NCBI RefSeq assembly: GCF_007556775.1
Contig: NZ_CP041742.1
Location: forward strand, 1,998,001 to 2,062,000
Length of the DNA stretch: 64,000 nt
From: Lysobacter lycopersici
GTDB lineage: Bacteria; Pseudomonadota; Gammaproteobacteria; Xanthomonadales; Xanthomonadaceae
Reading direction: 5' to 3'
In this document: piece by piece, positions 43,106 through 51,951 of the stretch
Position numbering within the stretch: the first letter of the stretch is position 1
Layout of the letters: each line of letters begins with the position of its first letter
Made by a program: the position numbers and the translations under genes
Notes under the pieces: generated by a model
Told to the model about the DNA's origin: nothing
Seen by the model: only the letters and a program-made list of their open reading frames with translations
The model's database searches: none

Positions 43106-45289
43106 ATGGATGTTTCCCACCTCCTCGACGGGCTGAACCCGGCCCAGCGCGAGGCCGTCAGCGCGGAACCCGGGCACCTGCTGGTGCTCGCCGGCGCGGG
43201 TTCGGGCAAGACCCGCGTGCTCACCCATCGCATCGCCTGGCTGCACGAAGTCCACGGCGTGCCGGTGCACGGCATCTTCGCCGTCACCTTCACCAACAAG
43301 GCCGCGGGCGAGATGCGCCATCGCGCCGACGCGATGCTGCGCAACGGCACGCGCGGGATGTGGATCGGCACCTTCCACGGCCTCGCGCACCGGCTGCTGC
43401 GCCTGCACTGGCATGAAGCGAAATTGCCGGAAGGCTTCCAGGTGCTCGATTCCGACGATCAATTGCGCTTGGTGAAACGCGTGGTGCAGTCGCTGGAGCT
43501 GGACGAAGCGCGCTTCCCGCCGCGGCAGATCGCGTGGTGGATCAACGCGCAGAAGGACGAGGGCCGCAGGCCGCAGCACATCCAACCTGAAGCGCGCGAC
43601 GAATGGTCGGACGTGATGCTGCGCGCCTACGCCGCCTACCAGGAACGCTGCGAACGCGCCGGGTTGGTCGATTTCGCCGAACTGCTGCTGCGCGCGCACG
43701 AATTGCTGCGCGACAATCCGGCACTGCTCGCGCACTACCGGCATCGTTTCCGCGAACTGCTGGTCGACGAGTTCCAGGATACCAATGCGATCCAGTACGG
43801 TTTCGTGCGCCTGCTCGCCGGCGACGAAGGCCATGTGTTCGTGGTCGGCGACGACGACCAGTCGATCTACGGCTGGCGCGGGGCCAAGGTGGAGAACGTG
43901 CAGAAGTTCCTGCGCGACTTCCCGGGCGCGCGCACGATCAGGCTGGAGCAGAACTACCGTTCCAGCGGCAACATCCTCGACGCCGCCAATGCGGTGATCG
44001 CGCACAACCCCGGCCGGCTCGGCAAGAAGCTGTGGACCGATGCCGGCATCGGCGACAGCATCGACCTGTACGCGGCCTACAACGAGATCGACGAAGCACG
44101 CTTCGTCATCGAGCGCATCCGCCAATGGGTGCGCGATGGCGGCTCGCACGGCGAAGCCGCGATCCTGTACCGCAGCAACGCGCAGTCGCGCGCGTTCGAA
44201 GAAGCATTGCTGGCGGAAAAGATCCCGTATCGCGTCTACGGCGGCATGCGCTTCTTCGAGCGCGCGGAAATCAAGGACACCCTCGCTTACCTGCGGCTCG
44301 TGGCTTCGCGCGCCGACGACGCGGCATTCGAACGTGCGGTCAACACGCCCACCCGCGGCATCGGCGAACGCACTCTCGACGAGGTGCGCCGCCGCGCCCG
44401 CGCCGACGGCGTGCCGTTGTGGGAAGCCGCGTCGCGCATCGCCGGCAGCGGCGAACTCGCCGCGCGCGCACGCAATGCGCTGGCCGGGTTCCTCGCTCTG
44501 GTCGACGACATCGACAACGAAACCCGCGAACTGCCGCTGCAGGACAAGATCGACCACGCGCTCGCGCGCTCCGGCCTGCGCGCGCACTACGAGAACGAAT
44601 CGCGCGGACAGCTCGACTCGCGCACCGACAACCTCGACGAACTGGTCTCGGTCGCCTCGCGCTTCACCCGCCGCGAGGACGACGAGGAAGCGGCCGCATT
44701 GACGGAACTGGTGGCGTTCCTCAGCTATGCCGCGCTGGAAGCGGGCGAAGGCCAGGCCCAGGCGGGCGAGGACGGCGTGCAATTGATGACCCTGCACAGC
44801 GCCAAGGGCCTGGAGTTTCCGCTGGTGTTCCTCGCCGGGATGGAGGAAGGCCTGTTCCCGAACGCGCGTTCGGTCGAGGAACAAGGACGGCTGGAGGAAG
44901 AACGCCGCCTGGCCTACGTCGGCATCACCCGCGCGCGCCGCAAGCTGGTGCTGAGCTATGCCGAGGCGCGGCGCATCCACGGCATGGACATGTACGGCAT
45001 GCCGTCGCGCTTCCTGCGCGAGATTCCCGGCGAACTGCTGCACGAGGTGCGGCCGCGGGTGCAGGTGTCGCGACCGTATGCGGCGAATGTTCCGCGTCGC
45101 GATCGCGGTCATGCGGCCATCGAAGCGCCTGCCATCGCACTCGGCGCCAGCGTGCGCCACGCGAGCTTCGGCACCGGCATCGTCACCGACGTCGAGGGCA
45201 GCGGCGCGCACGCGCGGGTGCAGGTGAACTTCGACGACGCCGGTTCGAAATGGCTGGTGCTGGCGTTCGCGAATTTGCAGCTGGCGTGA
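43106..45289 (+). CDS. uvrD: DNA helicase II, UvrD
   Basis: The 727-residue SF1A helicase has a Walker A motif LAGAGSGKT (K35), VTFTNKAAGEMRHR, the Walker B LLVDEFQDTNAIQY, GDDDQSIYGWRGA, LEQNYRSS, LMTLHSAKGLEFPLVFLAG, VGITRARRKLVLSYA, and a C-terminal Tudor-like domain (about 670-727, VRHASFGTGIVTDVEG). It unwinds DNA 3'-5' in mismatch and nucleotide-excision repair. Confidence 0.97.
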   Translation: MDVSHLLDGLNPAQREAVSAEPGHLLVLAGAGSGKTRVLTHRIAWLHEVHGVPVHGIFAVTFTNKAAGEMRHRADAMLRNGTRGMWIGTFHGLAHRLLRLHWHEAKLPEGFQVLDSDDQLRLVKRVVQSLELDEARFPPRQIAWWINAQKDEGRRPQHIQPEARDEWSDVMLRAYAAYQERCERAGLVDFAELLLRAHELLRDNPALLAHYRHRFRELLVDEFQDTNAIQYGFVRLLAGDEGHVFVVGDDDQSIYGWRGAKVENVQKFLRDFPGARTIRLEQNYRSSGNILDAANAVIAHNPGRLGKKLWTDAGIGDSIDLYAAYNEIDEARFVIERIRQWVRDGGSHGEAAILYRSNAQSRAFEEALLAEKIPYRVYGGMRFFERAEIKDTLAYLRLVASRADDAAFERAVNTPTRGIGERTLDEVRRRARADGVPLWEAASRIAGSGELAARARNALAGFLALVDDIDNETRELPLQDKIDHALARSGLRAHYENESRGQLDSRTDNLDELVSVASRFTRREDDEEAAALTELVAFLSYAALEAGEGQAQAGEDGVQLMTLHSAKGLEFPLVFLAGMEEGLFPNARSVEEQGRLEEERRLAYVGITRARRKLVLSYAEARRIHGMDMYGMPSRFLREIPGELLHEVRPRVQVSRPYAANVPRRDRGHAAIEAPAIALGASVRHASFGTGIVTDVEGSGAHARVQVNFDDAGSKWLVLAFANLQLA

Positions 45290-45298
45290 TCTGCTGCG

Positions 45299-45574
45299 TT
45301 ACCAGCTGAACAGCTTGAAATAGGTCTGCGGCGGATTGTCGCCGGCCTTGTCGACGATGCCGTCGCCGTCCTTGTCGTACAGGTAGTAGGCCGGGCCGCG
45401 CGCGGGCTGCACCTGGACCACGCGCAGCTGGTTGCCGACGCGGTATTCGGTGACCGTGTCGCCGTTGGCCTCGGTATGGGTGGCGGACACCGCGTCCGCG
45501 GGAATGTCGGGCCCGGCGGTGGCGCAGGCGTTCAGCACGAGCACGCAGGCGGTGGCGAGGATGGCGTGGCGCAT
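45299..45574 (-). CDS. DUF2782 family lipoprotein-like protein
   Basis: The 91-residue precursor has a lipobox (LVLNAC) and the DUF2782 body (THTEANGDTVTEYRVGNQLRVVQVQPARGPAYYLYDKDGDG). The family is found next to polA in Xanthomonadaceae and relatives; its role is unknown. It diverges from polA by 66 bp and converges on uvrD. Confidence 0.88.
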   Translation of the reverse strand: MRHAILATACVLVLNACATAGPDIPADAVSATHTEANGDTVTEYRVGNQLRVVQVQPARGPAYYLYDKDGDGIVDKAGDNPPQTYFKLFSW

Positions 45575-45640
45575 GGCGGTGCTCCGGGCGGGGTTCCCAG
45601 TGTACGCGTGGCGCTTGTGGTCGCGGCGTAGAATCGAACG

Positions 45641-48403
45641 ATGCCGAAACTCGTGCTCATCGACGGTTCTTCCTACCTGTTCCGCGCCTTCCACGCGCTG
45701 CCGCCGCTGTCGAATGCGGCCGGCGAGCCGACCGGCGCGCTGTTCGGCGTGGTCAACATGCTGCGCGCGCACCTGAAGGAAGCGCCGGACTACCTCGCCT
45801 TCGTGGTCGATGCCTCCGGCCCGACCTTCCGCGACGACCTCGACCCGCAATACAAGGCCAATCGCCCGCCGATGCCGGACGAACTGCGCGCGCAGGTCGA
45901 ACCGATGATGCAGATCGTCGCCGCCCAAGGCATCCCGATCCTGCGCGTGTCCGGCGTCGAAGCAGACGATGTGATCGGCACGCTGGCGTTGCAGGCCGCG
46001 AACGACGGCATCGATGTCGTCATCTCCACCGGCGACAAGGATTTCGCGCAACTGGTGCGGCCCGGCGTGCAACTGGTGAACACCATGAGCGGCAGCAAGC
46101 TGGACACGGACGAAAGCGTGGTCGAGAAGTTCGGCGTGCATCCCGGCCAGATCGTCGATTACCTCGCGCTGATGGGCGACAAGGTCGACAACATCCCCGG
46201 CGTGGACAAGTGCGGGCCCAAGACCGCGGCCAAGTGGCTGGGCGAATACGGCGACCTCGACGCGGTGATCGCCAATGCCGACAAGGTCGGCGGCAAGATC
46301 GGCGAGAACCTGCGCGCGGCCTTGCCGCGTTTGCCGTTGAATCGCCAGCTCGCCACGATCAAGACCGACGTCGCGCTGGACGAGGCGCCATCCGATCTCG
46401 CCCTGCGCGAACGCGACGTCGAATCCCTGCGCACGCTATACGCGCGCTACGGCTTCAACCAGGCGCTGAAGGAACTCGATGGCGGCGCGTCCGCATCCAT
46501 CGCCGAAAAGGAACCCGGCGCGGCGCGTGGACGCGGTTTCACCAGCGCGCCTTCGGACCTGCCCGCGCCGGTGCCGGATGCGGCGCTGTCCGCGCCCGGC
46601 GAATACGAATGCGTGCTGGAACGGGCGCAACTCGATGTCTGGATCGCGAAACTGCGCGCAGCCGACGAATTCGCGTTCGACACCGAAACCGATGCGCTCG
46701 ATCCCATGCGCGCGAACCTGGTCGGCATCAGTTTCTGCGTCGAACCCGGCCGGGCCTGTTACATCCCGCTCGCGCACGACTATCCCGGCGCGCCGGCGCA
46801 ATTGCCGCGCGATGCCACGCTGGATGCGCTGCGTCCGCTGTTGTCGGACCCGGCGAAGAAGAAGCTCGGGCAGCACGGCAAGTACGACCTGCACGTGCTC
46901 CGGCGCCACGGCGTGGACGTGGCCGGTTACGCCGACGACACCCTGCTCGAAAGCTTCGTCCTCGAGGCCGGATTGCAGCGCCACGACATGGATTCGCTGG
47001 CCGAACGCCATCTCGGCTACGAGACGGTGAAATACGAGGAAGTCGCGGGCAAGGGCGCGAAGGCGATTCCCTTCGGCCACGTCGCGCTCGACGACGCCAC
47101 GCGCTACGCCGCCGAAGACGCGGACGTGACCCTGCGCCTGCACCGCGTGCTCAAGCCGAAACTCGAGGCCCTGCCGGGACAACTGTCGGTCTACCGCGAC
47201 ATCGAAATGCCGCTGGTACCGGTGCTGGAACGGGTCGAAGCCAATGGCGTGCTGGTCGATGCGGCGGAACTGCGCCGGCAATCGGCCGACCTGTCGCGGC
47301 GCATGCTCGCCGCGCAGCAACGCGCGACCGAACTCGCCGCCCGCAGCTTCAACCTCGATTCGCCCAAGCAACTCGGGCAATTGCTGTTCGAGGAACTGAA
47401 ACTGCCGGCGCTGGTGAAGACGCCCGGCGGCGCGCCTTCGACGAACGAAGAGGCGCTGGAGGCGATCGCCGACCAGCACGAATTGCCGCGCGTGATCCTC
47501 GAGTATCGCGGGCTGGCGAAATTGCGCAGCACCTACACCGACAAATTGCCGGAGATGGTGAATCCCGAGACCGGGCGCGTGCACACCAGCTACCACCAGG
47601 CCGGCGCCGCGACCGGGCGGCTCAGCTCCAACGATCCCAACCTGCAGAACATCCCGATCCGCACCGAGGACGGGCGCCGCATCCGCCGCGCCTTCGTCGC
47701 GCCACAGGGCCGCGTGCTGCTCGCCTGCGACTATTCGCAGATCGAGCTGCGGATCATGGCGCACCTGTCCGAGGACGCCGCGCTGCTGCGCGCGTTCGAA
47801 AGCGGCGCGGACATCCACCGCGCCACCGCGGCCGAAGTGTTCGGAAAGCCGCTGGACGAAGTCACTTCGAACGAACGCCGCGCGGCCAAGGCGATCAACT
47901 TCGGCCTGATGTACGGCATGGGCGCGTTCGGGCTGGCGCGACAGCTGGGCATTCCGCGCGGCGAGGCGCAGGACTACATCGCGCTGTACTTCAGTCGTTA
48001 TCCCGGCGTGCGCGATTTCATGGAACGCACCCGCCAGCAGGCGAAGGAACGGGGTTACGTCGAAACCGTGTTCGGCCGGCGGCTGTATTTGCCCTACATC
48101 GCCTCGCGCAACCAGGGCCAGCGCGCCGGCGCCGAGCGCGCCGCGATCAATGCGCCGATGCAGGGCACCGCGGCCGACATCATCAAGCGCGCGATGGCCG
48201 CGATCGACGCCTGGCTGGCTGCGCACCGCGACCGCGCGCTGATGATCCTGCAGGTGCACGACGAACTCGTTTTCGAATGCGAAACCGGCTTCCTCGACAC
48301 CCTGTTGCCCGAGGTGCGGGCGCGCATGGAAGGCGCGGCGCAGCTGCGCGCGCCGCTGGTGGTGGATGCCGGCACCGGGGCGAATTGGGACGACGCGCAT
48401 TGA
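45641..48403 (+). CDS. polA: DNA polymerase I
   Basis: The 920-residue protein has all three domains: the 5'-3' exonuclease (about 1-290, LIDGSSYLFRAFHALPPL, GDKVDNIPGV), the 3'-5' exonuclease with intact FDTETDALDP and YAAEDADVTLRL acidic motifs, and the family A polymerase with ACDYSQIELRIMAHLS, the O-helix RRAAKAINFGLMYGMG and LQVHDELVFE. It fills gaps and removes Okazaki primers. Proofreading residues are present, unlike in some bacterial PolA. Confidence 0.98.
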   Translation: MPKLVLIDGSSYLFRAFHALPPLSNAAGEPTGALFGVVNMLRAHLKEAPDYLAFVVDASGPTFRDDLDPQYKANRPPMPDELRAQVEPMMQIVAAQGIPILRVSGVEADDVIGTLALQAANDGIDVVISTGDKDFAQLVRPGVQLVNTMSGSKLDTDESVVEKFGVHPGQIVDYLALMGDKVDNIPGVDKCGPKTAAKWLGEYGDLDAVIANADKVGGKIGENLRAALPRLPLNRQLATIKTDVALDEAPSDLALRERDVESLRTLYARYGFNQALKELDGGASASIAEKEPGAARGRGFTSAPSDLPAPVPDAALSAPGEYECVLERAQLDVWIAKLRAADEFAFDTETDALDPMRANLVGISFCVEPGRACYIPLAHDYPGAPAQLPRDATLDALRPLLSDPAKKKLGQHGKYDLHVLRRHGVDVAGYADDTLLESFVLEAGLQRHDMDSLAERHLGYETVKYEEVAGKGAKAIPFGHVALDDATRYAAEDADVTLRLHRVLKPKLEALPGQLSVYRDIEMPLVPVLERVEANGVLVDAAELRRQSADLSRRMLAAQQRATELAARSFNLDSPKQLGQLLFEELKLPALVKTPGGAPSTNEEALEAIADQHELPRVILEYRGLAKLRSTYTDKLPEMVNPETGRVHTSYHQAGAATGRLSSNDPNLQNIPIRTEDGRRIRRAFVAPQGRVLLACDYSQIELRIMAHLSEDAALLRAFESGADIHRATAAEVFGKPLDEVTSNERRAAKAINFGLMYGMGAFGLARQLGIPRGEAQDYIALYFSRYPGVRDFMERTRQQAKERGYVETVFGRRLYLPYIASRNQGQRAGAERAAINAPMQGTAADIIKRAMAAIDAWLAAHRDRALMILQVHDELVFECETGFLDTLLPEVRARMEGAAQLRAPLVVDAGTGANWDDAH

Positions 48404-48496
48404 GCTGAACGAAACGGCTAAACGCGGGCTGAACCCAACAAATTCTTAACCCTGCGCTTCACGAACTATCCATGCGCGGGCTGGTCATATAGATCG

Positions 48497-48617
48497 CGAC
48501 GGATGCAACGTCCGTCGTCGATCTCTCCCTCCCCTGGAGCGATCCCCGGATCCGGAGCCCCTCCCCAGGCTCCCGATCTCCAGCCCCGCCGGCACCCCCT
48601 GCCTGCGGGGCTTTTTA
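48497..48617 (+). ncRNA. sX13-like small regulatory RNA downstream of polA
   Basis: About 120 nt form four successive hairpins: CGACGGA/TCCGTCG (48497-48503, 48511-48517); GATC-CTCC/GGAG-GATC with loop CTCCCCT (48520-48544); GGAGCC/GGCTCC with loop CCTCCCCA (48554-48573); and AGCCCCGC/GCGGGGCT with inner GGCA/TGCC and loop CCCCC (48582-48612), ending in a T-run. Three C-rich loops plus position after polA match sX13 of Xanthomonas, a roughly 115-nt Hfq-independent RNA acting on G-rich mRNA motifs. A TATAGA-like -10 lies at 48488-48493. Ends are estimates. Confidence 0.7.
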
Positions 48618-48725
48618 TTTCCGCTTCGCGGAAATAAACCCAAAGTTTTGCCAGCCAAACTTTGGGCCCCAAGCTGCGCTGCCAAATCCCCCCGGCTTCG
48701 CCGCGCCCCCTTTACTAAAGGGGGC
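48618..48725. repeat. Three consecutive inverted repeats between the small RNA and the DUF421 gene
   Basis: ATTTCCGC/GCGGAAAT (about 48617-48635), CCCAAAGTTT/AAACTTTGGG (about 48639-48666) and CCCCCTTT/AAAGGGGG (about 48707-48725) follow one another, with AAATCCCCCCGGCTTCGCCGCG between. The last unit resembles repeats widespread in Xanthomonadaceae. No ORF is present, so with the RNA this accounts for the 373-bp gap 48404-48776. Confidence 0.65.
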
Positions 48726-48776
48726 TTCCCTCCATGTGGGAATATCGCGGCCGACACTTCCGAAGAGGAGATCCCG

Positions 48777-49352
48777 ATGTCCGACCTGTTCCAGCTGTCG
48801 GCGCCGTGGTGGCACTTCGTGCTGCGCGCGGTCGCGATCTACGCGTTGGTGATGGTGCTGATGCGGGCGTCGGGCAAGCGCGCAGTGGGGCAGTTCACGC
48901 CGTTCGACCTGGTATTGCTGATCCTGATCGGCAACGCGGTGCAGAACGGCATCAACGGCGGCGACAATTCGTTGACCGGCGCGCTGATCATGGCGACGAC
49001 GCTGATCGCGTTGAATTACGCGGTGGCGTTCGTGACCTCGCGCAACCGCAGGGCCGAACGCCTGGTCGAGGGCGTGCCGGTGGTGCTGGCGCGCGACGGG
49101 CATGTGTTCGAGCGCGTGCTGCGCGAACAGCTGGTCAGCGACGCGGATTTCCACAAGGCCCTGCGCCAGCACGACATCGCCAGCGTGTCGCAGGTCGCGC
49201 TGGCGTTGCTGGAAACCAACGGCAGCATCAGCATCGTGACGCGCGAGGCCGGCGGCAGCGAACGCGCAGCGAGTTATCTGGCCTACTTCGATGGCGCGAA
49301 GGATCAGCTTTCGGACGACAGTTCCGACAACCAGTCGCGCGGGCGCAGGTAG
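48777..49352 (+). CDS. DUF421 (YetF-like) membrane protein
   Basis: The 191-residue protein has three N-terminal membrane segments and the DUF421 core [30 protein letters not shown], then a cytosolic domain with [19 protein letters not shown]. Function is unknown. GAGGAG at 48765-48770 fixes the ATG. Its last 49 nt overlap the convergent hemF gene. Confidence 0.9.
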   Translation: MSDLFQLSAPWWHFVLRAVAIYALVMVLMRASGKRAVGQFTPFDLVLLILIGNAVQNGINGGDNSLTGALIMATTLIALNYAVAFVTSRNRRAERLVEGVPVVLARDGHVFERVLREQLVSDADFHKALRQHDIASVSQVALALLETNGSISIVTREAGGSERAASYLAYFDGAKDQLSDDSSDNQSRGRR

Positions 49353-50230
49353 TCCCCCAGCCGCGCTTCGTCGCTGCCGGCTTCCGGCGCGTAGCCGTAT
49401 TCCCAGCGCACCAGCGGCGGCAGGCTCATCAGGATCGATTCGCTGCGCCCGCCCGATTGCAGGCCGAACAGGGTGCCGCGGTCGTAGACCAGGTTGAACT
49501 CGACGTAGCGTCCGCGCCGGTACAGCTGGAACGCGCGCTCGCGTTCGCCGTATGGCGTGTCCTTGCGGCGTTCGACGATGGGCAGGTAGGCGTCGAGGAA
49601 CCCGTCGCCAACTGCGCGCAGGTAGGCGAAGTCGGCGTCGAAATCGGTGTGCAGGTCGTCGAAGAACAGGCCGCCGACGCCGCGGGTTTCGCCGCGATGC
49701 CTGAGGAAGAAGTATTCGTCGCACCAGCGCTTGTGTTCCGCGTAGCGAGCATCGCCGAAGGGCGCGCACAGGTCACGCGCGGTGCGGTGCCAGTGCAGCA
49801 CGTCCTCGTCGAACGGATGGAACGGGGTCAGGTCGAAACCGCCGCCGAACCACCACGCCACCGTCTCGCCGTCGCGTTCGGCGCGGAAGTGGCGCACGTT
49901 GGCGTGGGTGGTCGGCAGGTAGGGATTGCGCGGATGGAACACCAGCGACACGCCGACCGCACGCCACGAAGTGCCGGCGAGTTCCGGTCGCGCCGCGCTG
50001 GCCGAGGGCGGCAAGCGCGTGCCGGACACGTCGGAGAAGCCGATGCCGGCCTGTTCGAACACCGCGCCGTCGCGCAGGATACGGGTGCGCCCGCCGCCGC
50101 CTTCGTTGCGCGTCCACGCGTCCTCGGCGAATTTGGCCGAACCGTCGGCGGCTTCGATCGCGGCGCAGATCCGGTCCTGCAAGCTGGTCAGGTAGTCGCG
50201 GACGACGGCGATGTCGGGCAGGGCGCTCAT
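49304..50230 (-). CDS. hemF: Oxygen-dependent coproporphyrinogen III oxidase
   Basis: The 308-residue enzyme has the family signatures [76 protein letters not shown] and the C-terminal [23 protein letters not shown]. It oxidises coproporphyrinogen III to protoporphyrinogen IX with O2, downstream of HemB in heme synthesis. ATG at 50230 is chosen over an upstream in-frame codon because the family begins there. Confidence 0.96.
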   Translation of the reverse strand: MSALPDIAVVRDYLTSLQDRICAAIEAADGSAKFAEDAWTRNEGGGGRTRILRDGAVFEQAGIGFSDVSGTRLPPSASAARPELAGTSWRAVGVSLVFHPRNPYLPTTHANVRHFRAERDGETVAWWFGGGFDLTPFHPFDEDVLHWHRTARDLCAPFGDARYAEHKRWCDEYFFLRHRGETRGVGGLFFDDLHTDFDADFAYLRAVGDGFLDAYLPIVERRKDTPYGERERAFQLYRRGRYVEFNLVYDRGTLFGLQSGGRSESILMSLPPLVRWEYGYAPEAGSDEARLGDYLRPRDWLSELSSES

Positions 50231-50240
50231 GGCGCCGAGT

Positions 50241-51893
50241 TTAATGCGCGGGCTGCGCCGCCGTGGCTTTCGCGCATCCCGCGAACGCATCCAGCGCCGG
50301 CCGGTAGGCCGTCGTGCGCACGCCCAGCAGGCCGAGCAGGCTGTCGAACAGGTTGTCCTGCGACAGTTCCGCGCCGCGCCTTGCGGCGATGCAGGCCGCG
50401 TCCGACCCGCGCCGCGCGCGGAATCCGTCGGACATCCACAGCAGCATCGGGATGTGCGTCTGCGATTCGGGCGCGATCAGGTAGGGCGCGCCGTGCAGGT
50501 ACAGGCCGTTTTCGCCGGTGGATTCGCCATGGTCGGAAATGTAGAGCAGGGCGGAATCGACCTTGTCGTCGTCCCGCAGCGCCCGGATCGCGCGGGCCAC
50601 GATGTGGTCGGTGTAGAGGATGGTGTTGTCGTAGGCGTTGATGATCTGCTCGCGTGGGCAGCGCTGCAGTTCGTTGGTCGTGCACGCCGGCTGGAAGCGC
50701 GCGAACGCATCCGGATAACGCTGGTAGTAGGCAGGGCCGTGGCTGCCCTTGGTGTGCAGGACGACGACCCGGTCGTCGGTCTTCGCGCCAAGCTCGGCGC
50801 GCAGGTTTTCGACCAGCAGTTCGTCGAAGCAGCCGGCCTTGCCGCAGAAGCGCGGGTCCTGGCCGTTGTATTCGTCGCGTTCGTCCAGGCGCTTGGCCAC
50901 GCCCTTGCTGCCGGTGTTGTTGTCGTACCAGGTCACGCGGTAGCCGGCGTGGGAGAGGATGTCGAGCACATTTTCGCTCGCCGCCGCCTTCGATTCCTTG
51001 TAGTCCGAACGGCCGAGGTTGGAGAACATGCATGGCACCGAGACCGCGGTATCGGTGCCGCAGGAATGCACGTTGCCGAAATAATCGATCGGCAGCTTCG
51101 AAAGCTCGGGGTTGGTATCGCGCGCGTAGCCGTCGAGCGAGAAGCTGGCCGCGCGCGCGGACTCGCCCAGCACCAGCACGAACACCACCGGCTTGCCGCC
51201 GGCGGCCATGCCGTCGGCGCGCCGCGCATCGCGGCCGAGCGGCGCGGCGACCACGTTCACCGTGTGGTGCAGTTCATGCGCATAGGACAGGGTTGCCGAG
51301 AGCACCGCCACCGGATTGGCGAGGTGGCCGAGTTCGCGATGGTTGCGCAGGGTCGGGGCGACCTGGCGGCCGCCGAGCCCTGCGGCCAACGCCAGCACCA
51401 GCGCCAGTCCCAGCGCCAGTTTGACCCGCGACCACAGCTCGCGCCGGAACGGCTGCCAGTCGATGCGGACCCAGCACAGCGCCGCCAGCGGCAGCGCGAA
51501 CAGGCCGAGCAGGGTCCACAACATCTTCCAGGAGAGCCATTCGCCGCCTTCCTGCAGGTTGGTCTCGGCGACGCTCTGCACGGCGAAGCGATCCACCACC
51601 GCACCATAGTGGTCCATGAAATACGCGGCGCCGGCGGCGACGAACAGCACGAAGCCGAGCCACGGCTTGAACAGCGGTTTGAAGCTCAGCGGCAGCAGCA
51701 GGATCGCGACCAGCACCAACAGCAACGCGGCGAACGCGAGGACGAAGCCCGCGCCGGCGAACCCCGCCGGGGCCAGCGGCAGCACCACATGCCAGAAGCG
51801 GCTGTTGGCGGCGAGCAGCAGGAACAGGGCCGCCAGCAGCAGCACGGTGTTGGCGCGCAGCGCCGGGCGGCTGCGGATCATGGAGGCGAACAT
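50241..51893 (-). CDS. EptA/MCR-like lipid A phosphoethanolamine transferase
   Basis: The 550-residue inner-membrane protein has five N-terminal membrane segments and a periplasmic alkaline-phosphatase-like domain: [19 protein letters not shown] (metal-binding Glu), nucleophile T282 in [14 protein letters not shown] flanked by the disulfide cysteines, [17 protein letters not shown] and [17 protein letters not shown]. It would transfer phosphoethanolamine to lipid A, which lowers binding of cationic peptides. Resistance cannot be claimed from sequence. It ends 10 bp before the hemF start on the same strand. Confidence 0.93.
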   Translation of the reverse strand: MFASMIRSRPALRANTVLLLAALFLLLAANSRFWHVVLPLAPAGFAGAGFVLAFAALLLVLVAILLLPLSFKPLFKPWLGFVLFVAAGAAYFMDHYGAVVDRFAVQSVAETNLQEGGEWLSWKMLWTLLGLFALPLAALCWVRIDWQPFRRELWSRVKLALGLALVLALAAGLGGRQVAPTLRNHRELGHLANPVAVLSATLSYAHELHHTVNVVAAPLGRDARRADGMAAGGKPVVFVLVLGESARAASFSLDGYARDTNPELSKLPIDYFGNVHSCGTDTAVSVPCMFSNLGRSDYKESKAAASENVLDILSHAGYRVTWYDNNTGSKGVAKRLDERDEYNGQDPRFCGKAGCFDELLVENLRAELGAKTDDRVVVLHTKGSHGPAYYQRYPDAFARFQPACTTNELQRCPREQIINAYDNTILYTDHIVARAIRALRDDDKVDSALLYISDHGESTGENGLYLHGAPYLIAPESQTHIPMLLWMSDGFRARRGSDAACIAARRGAELSQDNLFDSLLGLLGVRTTAYRPALDAFAGCAKATAAQPAH

Positions 51894-51951
51894 CCGCCCA
51901 TTTGGCCCGAAATGGTGTCGGAAACGGGTCGGACCGCGCCCGGCGGCGCGG

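Noticed and set aside
48404-48776. Possible Spot 42-type RNA after polA
   Set aside because: Position is similar to E. coli spf, but the C-rich-loop hairpins fit sX13 and not Spot 42.
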